Of a stretch of DNA of 64,000 nt, positions 55,890-64,000 are shown piece after piece (the stretch's first letter is position 1; every line of letters begins with the position of its first letter). Source of the DNA: CAVOOW01 sp963697675. GTDB lineage: Bacteria > Actinomycetota > Actinomycetes > JACCUZ01. The notes under the pieces were generated by a model. It saw nothing but the letters and a program-made list of their open reading frames with translations, did not search any database and was not told where the DNA came from. The stretch is from positions 186,001 to 250,000 of the forward strand of contig CAVOOW010000009.1 in assembly GCA_963697675.1 (NCBI GenBank). The letters run 5' to 3'. The position numbers and the translations under genes are program-made.

Positions 55890-55975
55890 CCGCGGAGAAC
55901 CTCATTGGTCTGATCGTGTCCGTCCTGCTCGTCGGCTACCTCGCGGTGGCCCTGCTCTTCCCGGAGCGTTTCTGA
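55886..55975 (+). CDS. kdpF: K+-transporting ATPase subunit KdpF
   Basis: 29 residues from GTG 55886: VTAENLIGLIVSVLLVGYLA then VALLFPERF, the standard single helix plus PE-x-F ending. KdpF stabilises the KdpABC complex in the membrane. It overlaps the upstream peptide by four bases and is one base from kdpA. Confidence 0.88.
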   Translation: MTAENLIGLIVSVLLVGYLAVALLFPERF

Positions 55976-55976
55976 G

Positions 55977-57638
55977 ATGTCTGACACCACTGCCGGCCTC
56001 CTGCAGGTCGGCCTGCTGCTTGCCGCGCTTGCTGCGTGCTACCGCCCGCTCGGTGCCTACATGGCGCGGGTGTACGAGAGCGAGCACGACCTCCGCGCCG
56101 AGCGGGTGATCTACCGGGTGATGGGGGTGGACCCGAAGGCCGACCAGCGGTGGCCGGCGTACGCACGTGCGCTGCTCGCGTTCTCCGCCGTCAGCGTGCT
56201 GTTCCTCTACGCCCTGCAGCGGTTCCAGCCGCACCTGCCGCTGAGCCTCGGCTTCCCTGGTGTGGCGCCCGGCGCAGGCCTGGAACACGGCGGCGTCGTT
56301 CGTGACCAACACGAACTGGCAGTCCTACTCCGGTGAGTCGACGATGGGCCACCTGGTGCAGATGGCCGGGCTGGCGGTGCAGAACTTCGCGTCGGCGGCG
56401 GTGGGCATGGCGGTCGCGGTGGCGCTGATCCGCGGCTTCACCCGCAACCGCACCGACCGGATCGGGAACTTCTGGGTCGACCTGGTGCGAGGCTGCGTAC
56501 GCATCCTGCTGCCCATAGCCGTCGTCGCGACGATCGTGCTGCTCGCGCTCGGCGCGGTGCAGAACTTCTCCTCCGGCACCGACGCCACCACCCTGGCCGG
56601 CGTCCACCAGACCATCACCGGCGGCCCGGTCGCGTCCCAGGAGGCGATCAAGGAGCTGGGCACGAACGGCGGTGGCTTCTACAACGCCAACTCCTCGCAC
56701 CCGTTCGAGAACCCGAACGCGTTCTCGGACATCCTGGAGATCTTCCTGCTGCTGCTCATCCCGGTGTGCCTGACCCGCACCTTCGGGCTGATGGTGAAGG
56801 ACAAGCGGCAGGGCTACGCGATCCTCGCCGCGATGGGCGTCCTGTGGGCGGTCGTTCTGGCCGGTGTCTGGGTCGCCGAGGCGACCCATCACGGCACGGC
56901 ACCCAGCCTGGCCGGTGCCTCGATGGAGGGCAAGGAGACGCGCTTCGGTGTCCCCGCGTCGGCGCTGTTCGCCACCTCGACCACGGGCACGTCGACCGGC
57001 GCGGTGAACTCGTTCCACGACTCGTTCACCTCGCTCGGCGGCGGGCTGACCATCTTCAACATGGGCCTCGGGGAGGTCTCGCCGGGCGGCACCGGCACCG
57101 GGATCTACGGAATCCTGGTGCTGGCCATCGTGACGGTGTTCATCGCCGGGCTGATGGTCGGGCGCACCCCGGAGTACCTGCTGCAAGAAGATCACTGTGC
57201 GCGAGATCAAGCTCGTCTCGCTCTCCATCCTGGTGATGCCCGTCATCGTGCTCGCCGGCACCGGGCTGGCGATGGGACTGTCCAAACCCAAGGAGTCCAT
57301 CCTCAACCCGGGCCCGCACGGGCTGTCCGAAGTGCTCTATGCGTTCATGTCGGCCACGAACAACAACGGCTCGGCGTTCGCGGGCATCTCGGTGAACACC
57401 GGCTTCTACAACACCGCACTCGGACTGTGCATGCTGGCCGGCCGGTTGATCCCGATCATCCTGGTGCTCGCGCTGGCCGGCTCGCTGGCCCGCCAGCAAC
57501 CGGTCCCGGCGACCGCCGGCACGCTGCCCACCCACCGGCTGCTGTTCGTCGGGATGCTCGTCGGCGTCGATCGTCATCGTCGCCGGGCTGACGTTCTTCC
57601 CCGCGCTCGCGCTCGGCCCGCTCGCGGAAGGCCTGTGA
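55977..57638 (+). pseudogene. kdpA: K+-transporting ATPase subunit KdpA, three frameshifts
   Basis: ATG 55977 to TGA 57636 spans ~554 codons, normal for KdpA. Filter and membrane segments: YRPLGAYMARVYE, NTNWQSYSGESTMGHLVQMA, KELGTNGGGFYNANSSHPFE, TRTFGLMVKDKRQGYAILAA, SATNNNGSAFAGISVNTGFY, VAGLTFFPALALGPLAEGL. These lie in three frames, changing near 56271, 57180 and 57565, always by one extra base (56271: CCCGGCG for CCCGCG). KdpA forms the high-affinity K+ path. Probable sequence errors. Confidence 0.88.
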
Positions 57639-57695
57639 TGTCCGACGACCACCCCGACCGGCGACCCAGCCATCTCACCCGAAGGACGTCTCCCG

Positions 57696-59767
57696 ATGTC
57701 TGCTGCCGCGCCCACCTTCCCGACCCGGGTGCAGGGGGGCCTGCTCGACCCCAAGATGCTGCTCACCTCGCTGCCCGACGCCGCCCGCAAGCTCGACCCG
57801 CGCGTGATGATCCGCAACCCGGTCATGTTCGTCGTCGAGGTCGGCGCCGTGCTGTCCACCGCCCTGGCCATCAAGGACCCCAGCGTGTTCGGCTGGTCGG
57901 TCGTCGTCTGGCTGTGGCTCACCGTCGTGTTCGCCAACCTGGCCGAGGCCGTGGCCGAGGGCCGCGGCAAGGCACAGGCGGCGTCACTGCGACGGGCCAA
58001 GACCGAGACCATCGCGCGCCGGCTGCGCGCCGACGGCACCGAGGAGAGCATTCCCGGTCCGCAGCTCACGCCTCGGAGACCGGGTCGTCGTCGAGGCCGG
58101 CGAGATCATCCCGGGTGACGGTGACGTCGTCGAGGGCGTGGCCAGCGTCGACGAGTCCGCGATCACCGGCGAGTCCGCTCCGGTCATCCGCGAGTCCGGC
58201 GGCGACCGCAGCTCGGTCACCGGCGGCACCAAGGTGCTGTCCGACCGCATCGTCGTGCAGATCACGGCCAAGCCCGGCGAGAGCTTCATCGACCGGATGA
58301 TCGCCCTGGTCGAGGGCGCGTCGCGGCAGAAGACCCCGAACGAGATCGCGCTGAACATCCTGCTCGCCAGCCTGACCATCGTGTTCCTGATGGCGACCGT
58401 GACCTTGCAGCCGTTCGCGATCTACTCCGGCGCCCAGCAGAACCTGATCGTGCTCGTCGCGTTGCTGGTCTGCCTGATCCCGACCACCATCGGGGCGCTG
58501 CTCTCGGCCATCGGCATCGCCGGCATGGACCGCCTCGTGCAGCACAACGTGCTCGCGATGTCCGGGCGCGCGGTCGAGGCAGCCGGTGACGTGAACACGT
58601 TGCTGCTGGACAAGACCGGCACCATCACGTTGGGCAACCGGCAGGCCGCCGAATTCCTGGCCGTGCGGGGTGTCGAGCCCGACGCACTGGCCGACGCCGC
58701 GCAGCTGTCCAGCCTGGCCGACGAGACCCCCGAGGGCCGGTCCATCGTCGTCCTGGCCAAGACGGCGCACGGGCTGCGAGAACGTGCACCCGGGCGAGCT
58801 CACGACTGCGCACTTCGTCGCCTTCACCGCGCAGACCCGGATGAGCGGGGTCGACCTCGACGGCGGCCGGCAGATCCGCAAGGGCGCCGCGGCCGCGGTC
58901 ATCACATGGGTGCGCGACAACGGCGGTCAGTCCACCGACGAGGTCGGCGGCATCGTCGACGCGATCTCCACCGCCGGTGGCACGCCCCTGGTCGTGGCCG
59001 AGGCAACCAACGGTGCGCAGGCCCGCACGCTCGGCGTGATCCACCTCAAGGACGTCGTCAAGGAAGGCATGCGTGAGCGGTTCGACGAGATGCGCCGCAT
59101 GGGCATCCGCACGGTCATGATCACCGGCGACAACCCACTGACCGCGCGGTCCATCGCCGAGGAGGCGGGCGTCGACGACTTCCTGGCCGAGGCCACCCCC
59201 GAGGACAAGATGGCGCTGATCCAGCGCGAGCAGCAGGGCGGCCGGCTGGTCGCGATGACCGGCGACGGCACCAACGACGCCCCCGCTCTGGCCCAGGCCG
59301 ACGTCGGGGTCGCGATGAACACCGGCACGTCGGCCGCGAAAGAGGCCGGCAACATGGTCGACCTCGACTCCAACCCGACCAAGCTCATCGAGATCGTCGA
59401 GATCGGCAAGCAGCTGCTCATCACCCGCGGCTCGCTGACGACGTTCTCCATCGCCAACGACATCGCGAAGTACTTCGCGATCATCCCGGCCATGTTCGCC
59501 GGCGTCTTCTCCGGGCTGGACACGCTCAACATCATGCGGCTGGCGACCCCCGAGTCGGCGATCCTCTCGGCCGTCATCTTCAACGCGCTGATCATCATCG
59601 GGCTCATCCCGCTGGCCCTGCGCGGCGTGCGCTACACCCCGTCCTCGGCGGCCACGATGCTGCGCCGCAACCTGCTCATCTACGGCCTCGGCGGCATCGT
59701 CAGCCCGTTCGTCGGCATCAAGCTCATCGACCTGCTGGTCTCCCAGATCCCCGGCATCGGAACGTGA
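57696..59767 (+). pseudogene. kdpB: K+-transporting ATPase subunit KdpB, two frameshifts
   Basis: ATG 57696 to TGA 59765, ~690 codons. P-type ATPase marks: VDESAITGESAPVIRESGGD (A domain), the phosphorylation site DKTGTITLGN, RMSGVDLDGGRQIRKGA (nucleotide binding), MITGDNPLTARSIAEEAGV and AMTGDGTNDAPALAQADVG. The frame shifts by one extra base near 58070 (before GDRVVVEAGEIIPGDG) and near 58780. KdpB powers K+ uptake by ATP hydrolysis. A 57-base gap separates it from kdpA. Confidence 0.9.
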
Positions 59768-59787
59768 GGGTCGTGAAGGGCAGGAGA

Positions 59788-59870
59788 GATCGTGAAGGAA
59801 CGAGTCCGATGATCGCGACCCAGCAGGATCAGCGATCGCGACCCGCGTGGACGAGTCCGACGATCGCGAA
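59788..59870 (+). repeat. Repeat units in the kdpB-kdpC gap
   Basis: Two units, GATCGTGAAGGAACGAGTCC at 59788 and ACGAGTCCGACGATCGCGAA at 59851, related to the repeat at 29039. They account for most of the 125-base kdpB-kdpC gap, unusual for this operon. Confidence 0.6.
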
Positions 59871-59892
59871 CATGAACCAGAGAAGGAAAGCC

Positions 59893-60554
59893 ATGGCAAC
59901 CCCGACATCGCCGGCGGTGCGGCAACTGCTCGCCGCGCTGCGGACCCTCCTCGTGCTGACCGTGATCTTCGGGCTGGCCTACCCGCTGGTGATGACCGGC
60001 ATCGCGCAGGTCGCGTTCCACGGCAACGCCAACGGCTCGCTGGTGCACCGCGACGGCAAGACCGTCGGGTCCGACCTGATCGGACAGGCGTTCACGAAGC
60101 CGGTGCTGGTGAACGGCAAGCCGAAGAAGGACGCCGACGGCAACCCCGTGGTCGAGCCCGACCCGGCGTACTTCCAGAGCCGGCCCTCCGCCGCCGGCGC
60201 TCGGCTACGACCCGCTCTCCACGTCCGCGTCCAACCTCGGCCCGGAGAACAAGGACCTGATCGCCGCGATCAAGGCGCGGCGCGCGACCGCCGCGAAGCT
60301 CGACGGGGTCGCGCCCGTCCAGCGTCCCGCCGGACGCGCTGCTGGCCAGCGGGTCCGGCCTCGACCCGCACATCAGCCCGGCGTACGCGCGCGAGCAGAT
60401 CGCCGCGATCGCCCGGGAACGCGGCCTGAGCGTGGCGCGGGTCCGAGCGCTGGTCGACCAGCACACGCAAGGCCGCGTGCTGGGCTTCCTCGGCGAGCCT
60501 CGGGTCAACGTCCTCGAGCTCAACCTCGCGCTCGACGCGCTGGCGCCACGATGA
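59893..60554 (+). pseudogene. kdpC: K+-transporting ATPase subunit KdpC, two frameshifts
   Basis: ATG 59893 with AAGGAAAG upstream. One membrane helix (LVLTVIFGLAYPLVMTGIAQ), then YFQSRPSAA, GYDPLSTSASNLGPENKDL, DALLASGSGLDPHISPAYAR and VLGFLGEPRVNVLELNLALD: a complete KdpC. An extra T at 60201 and another near 60318 each shift the frame by one. KdpC assists ATP binding and assembly of KdpFABC. Confidence 0.87.
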
Positions 60555-60668
60555 TCGACCGGACATCGCGTGTTCGGCCCCGGCAGGAGACACACTGGCC
60601 GCAGGACACCGTGACGAACGGCAACACGCTGATCGGAGCCGATCACCGAGCCGCCGAGAGGAGGTCTG

Positions 60669-63316
60669 ATGGGGCGCGGGAAGCTGCGGGTCTACCTCGG
60701 CGCCGCGCCGGCGTCGGCAAGACCTACGCCATGCTCGGCGAGGGCCACCGCCGGGCCGAGCGCGGCACCGACGTCGTCGTCGGCTTCGTCGAGACCCACG
60801 GTCGCCGGCACACCGCCGACCATGCTCGGACGGCCTGGAGATCGTGCCGCGACGCGAGATCTCCTACCGCGGACGCCACGTTCACCGAGATGGACGTCGA
60901 CGCGATGCTCGCCCGCCGCCCCCAGGTGGCGCTCGTCGACGAGCTGGCGCACACGAACGTGCCCGGGCTCGCGCAACGAGAAGCGCTGGCAGGACGTCGA
61001 GGAGCTGCTCGACGCCGGCATCGACGTCATCTCCACGGTCAACATCCAGCACCTCGAGTCGCTCAACGACGTCGTCGAGAAGATCACCGGCGTGCCGCAG
61101 CGCGAGACGGGTGCCCGACGCCGTGGTCCGCGCGGCCGACCAGGTCGAGCTGGTCGACATGGCCCCGGAGGCGCTGCGGCGGCGGATGGCGCACGGCAAC
61201 GTCTACGCGGCGGAGAAGGTCGACGCCGCGCTGGGCAACTACTTCCGCGTCGGGAACCTGACCGCGCTGCGCGAGCTGGCCCTGCTCTGGACCGCGGACA
61301 AGGTCGACGAGGCGCTGCAGGGCTACCGCGCCGCGCACGACATCGAGGGCACCTGGGAGGCCCGCGAGCGGGTCGTCGTCGCGCGTCACCGGCGGCCCGG
61401 AGGGCGAGACGCTGATCCGGCGGGCGGCGCGGATCGCCGCCCGCTCCGCCGGCGGCGACCTGCTCGCCGTGCACGTCACCCGATCCGACGGCCTCACCGG
61501 CGCCGAGCCCGGCCGACCTGGCCGCCCAGCGGCAGCTGGTCGAGACGCTCGGCGGCACCTACCACCAGGTCGTCGGCGACGACGTGCCGGAGGCGCTGCT
61601 GGAGTTCGCCCGCGCCGAGAACGCCACCCAGCTGGTGCTCGGCGGCAGCCGGCGCGTCGCGGCTGCGCGCCCTGCTCACCGGGCCGGGCATCGGTGCGAC
61701 CACGATCCGCGAGTCCGGGCGACATCGACGTCCACCTGGTCACGCACGCCCAGATGGGCAAGGGCCGCGGCCTGCCTCGGCTCACAGGGCAGCCTCACCC
61801 GGCGCCGTCGGCTGCAGGGCTTCGCCCTCGCCGTCGTGCTGCCGCCGCTGCTCACCCTGGTGCTGGCCACCGAGCGGGACGACCTCAACCTGATCAGCGA
61901 CGTGCTGCTGTTCCTGCTGCTCGTCGTCGTCGTCGCGCTGGTGGGCGGCGTTCTGCCCGGCCATGCTCGCCGCGGTCGGCGGGTCGCTGCTGCTGAACTA
62001 CTACTTCACCCCGCCGCTGCACACGCTCGACCATCAGCGAGACCAACAACGCCCTGGCGCTCGTCGTGTTCGTCGTGGTCGCCGCACTGGTCAGCTCGGT
62101 CGTCGACCTGGCCGCCCGGCGCACCCGGCAGGCGGCCCGCGCGACCGCGGAGTCCGAGACGCTGGGCACGCTGGCCGGCAGCGTCCTGCGCGGCGAGACC
62201 GCGCTGCCCGCGCTGCTGGAGCGGGTCCGCGAGGCGTTCGGCCTGACCTCGGTCACCCTGCTGGAGCGGACTCCGCACACCGCCCCGGCCGGGGCGCCGC
62301 CGCGCGCGGCCCGGCCGACGAGTGGACCGTCGTGGCCAACGCCGGCGGCGATCCGTGTCGAGCGCCCGCAGGACGCCGACACCGAGGTGCCGGCCGGCGA
62401 CACGCTGCTGCTCGCCCTGCGCGGCCGGCCGCTGCGCGCCGAGGACCAGCGGCTCGTCGGCGCCTTCGCCGCCCAGGCGGCGGTCGATCCTGGAGCGGCA
62501 CCGGCTCAGCGAGGCCGCGGCGGCCGCGGTCCCGATCGCCGAGGCCGACCGGATGCGCACCGCGCTGCTCGCCGCGGTCGGCCACGACCTGCGCACCCCG
62601 CTGGCGTCGGCGAAGGCCGCCGTCACCAGCCTGCGCAGCGACGACATCGAGTGGTCGCCGCAGGACCGCGACGAGCTGCTGGCCACCGCCGACGAGTCGC
62701 TCGACCGGCTGGCCCGGCTGGTCGACAACCTGCTCGACATGAGCCGGCTGCAGGCCGGCGCGCTGTCGGTCGTCAGCCGCTCGGTCGCGCTCGACGAGGT
62801 CGTGCCGCTGGCGCTGGACGACCTCGGCCCGGCCGGGCGCAGCGTCGTGGTCGACGTCCCCGACGACCTGCCGGAGGTGCTCGCCGACCCGGGCCTGCTG
62901 GAGCGGGTCATCGCCAACCTGGTCGGCAACGCGCTCCGCTACAGCCCGCCCGGCGACCGCCGCCGCTGGTCACCGGCAGCAGCCTCGGCGACCGGGTCGA
63001 GCTGCGCGTCGTCGACCGCGGCCCCGGCATCCCGCCGACCGAGCTGCGACCGGGTCTTCGCCCCGTTCCAGCGCCTCGGCGACACCGACAACACCACCGG
63101 CGTCGGCCTCGGGCTGGCGCTGTCCCGCGGGCTGACCGAGGCCATGGGCGGCACCCTCACGCCGGAGGAGACGCCGGGCGGCGGTCTGACCATGGTCGTC
63201 TCGCTGCCGCGTGCGCCGCCCAGCCGAGCCGACGGCCGCGCACGAGCCGGGCCGCCGGGAACGCGAGGGCGTCGAGCCGGCACGCGACCAGCCGTGCCAC
63301 GGGACAGTCACGGTGA
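60669..63316 (+). pseudogene. kdpD: Sensor histidine kinase KdpD, many frameshifts
   Basis: ATG 60669 is preceded by GAGAGGAGG. In order: MGRGKLRVYLGAAP and Walker-type GVGKTYAMLGEGHRR, ALVDELAHTNVPG, DVISTVNIQHLESLNDVVEK, a USP domain (ATQLVLGGSRR), four membrane helices (LNLISDVLLFLLLVVVVALV, LLLNYYFTPPLHTL), a GAF-like part, the phospho-acceptor VGHDLRTPLASAKAAVTSL, and the ATPase (ANLVGNALRYSPPG, GVGLGLALSRGLTEAMGG). At least ten shifts interrupt this. Almost all are one extra base (for example G near 61959 in CTGCCCGGCCATG), but the first, at ~60711, is a lost G. It senses K+ limitation and phosphorylates KdpE. The end overlaps kdpE (GTGA). Confidence 0.85.
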
Positions 63317-64000
63317 CCCGCGTCCTGGTCGTCGACGACGAGCCGCAGATCCTGCGGGCGCTGCGCATCAACCTGCGGGCGCGGCACTACGAGGTGTTCA
63401 CCGCCGCCACCGGCGGCGACGCGCTCGCCACGGCGGCCTCGCACCACCCGGACCTGGTCATCCTCGACCTCGGGCTGCCCGACCTCGACGGCGTCGAGGT
63501 CATCCGCGGACTGCGCGGCTGGACCAGCGCGCCCATCATCGTCCTGTCCGGCCGCACCGACAGCGCCGACAAGGTCGACGCGCTCGACGCCGGCGCCGAC
63601 GACTACGTCACCAAGCCGTTCGGCGTCGACGAGCTGCTGGCCCGGATGCGCGCCGTGTCCCGGCGGGCAACGCCCGGCGACGTAGCAGCCGACCGTGGTG
63701 ACCTTCGGGCACACCGACCGTCGACCTGGCCGCGCAGCGCGTCACGGTCCGCGACGGCGACCACGTCATCGACGTCCGGCTCACCCCGACCGAGTGGCAC
63801 CTGCTCGAGGTGCTGCTGCGGCACCCGGGCAAGCTGCTGAGCCAGCGCCAGCTGCTGGCCGAGGTGTGGGGGCCGGGCTACGACACGGCCGGCGGAAACC
63901 TGCGGGTGTACATGGCCCAGCTGCGCCGCAAGCTCGAGGCCGACCCGGCCCGGCCGCGCCACCTGCTCACCGAGCCCGGCATGGGCTACCGCTTCCAGCC
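63313..64000 (+). pseudogene. kdpE: Response regulator KdpE, one frameshift, C-terminus cut by window
   Basis: GTG 63313: VTRVLVVDDEPQILRALRIN, phospho-acceptor Asp in LVILDLGLPDLDGVE, VLSGRTDSADKVDALDAGAD and YVTKPFGVDELLARM make a full receiver domain. After RRATPGDVAA the frame changes near 63690. The OmpR-type winged helix follows (TVDLAAQRVTVRDG, LTPTEWHLLEVLLRHPGKLL, NLRVYMAQLRRKLEADPARP, GMGYRF) and reaches the window edge almost complete. It activates kdpFABC. Confidence 0.87.

Noticed and set aside
55977..63316. Programmed frameshifting in the kdp genes
   Set aside because: There are more than a dozen shifts without shared slippery sites, and similar one-base insertions occur in unrelated genes; error is simpler.
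1..64000. tRNA, rRNA and known riboswitches
   Set aside because: No cloverleaf-like segment, rRNA core sequence or recognisable riboswitch core was seen by eye in the gaps; a covariance-model search would be needed to exclude them.

Overview
The window is GC-rich DNA from an actinomycete (Actinomycetota). Coding is dense and uses many GTG starts, GTGA/ATGA stop-start overlaps and long GC-rich stem-loops at gene ends. Two gene groups point the same way. The moeZ - alkyltransferase-like - adnA - adnB group, plus the ParA, DEAD-helicase, ferritin-like, DUF3107 and TetR genes, resembles the Mycobacterium tuberculosis Rv3201c-Rv3213c neighbourhood. A CitE / acyl-CoA dehydrogenase / MaoC trio resembles Rv2498c-Rv2500c. 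A Micrococcales-like genome is my guess. No rRNA or tRNA was seen to settle it.

Layout. 1-2.9 kb: a cut MgtE-type CBS protein, an FMN split-barrel protein and an EamA permease. 2.9-13 kb: CitE-like lyase, acyl-CoA dehydrogenase and MaoC hydratase, interspersed with two secreted peptidases (M36 and a broken S53), DUF2332, a PH-like membrane protein and a general-stress protein. 13-25.4 kb: housekeeping block with NUDIX, DUF6758, PHP phosphoesterase, MarC, RecB-like nuclease, hydrolase, ParA plus zinc ribbon, DEAD helicase, ferritin-like protein, DUF3107, TetR and a second hydrolase. 25.5-38.5 kb: a catabolic island with a glutamine-synthetase-like ligase, aldehyde dehydrogenase, SDR, APC permease, choline-kinase-like kinase, FAD-GcvT oxidoreductase, GntR regulator, proline-iminopeptidase-like hydrolase, an AbiEi/DUF559 protein and a PuuD-like amidase. 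38.6-49.7 kb: moeZ, an M16 peptidase pair, an alkyltransferase-like protein and the AdnA/AdnB helicase-nucleases. 49.7-55.6 kb: accessory genes, namely a broken secreted protein, LtrA, a triplicated membrane protein, a PAP2 enzyme and a GH30 glycosidase. 55.8-64 kb: kdpFABCDE, running off the right edge.

The island is the most interesting part. A PuuA-like ligase, a PuuC-like dehydrogenase, a PuuP-like permease and a PuuD-like amidase suggest gamma-glutamylation of an amine, oxidation and release of glutamate. PuuB is not obvious; its place may be taken by a dimethylglycine-dehydrogenase-like FAD-GcvT protein, and a small-molecule kinase is added. Two near-identical GGTCTAGACC palindromes lie in the two divergent promoter regions, matching the DasR/HutC-type operator expected for the GntR regulator encoded in the island.

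The other striking feature is damage. About a dozen genes carry frameshifts, and nearly all outside the permease are single-base insertions that restore a family-typical protein when removed. That looks like an insertion-biased sequencing error rather than decay, so most genes marked as broken here may be intact in the organism. Intergenic regions also hold several families of short dispersed repeats and related stem-loops.
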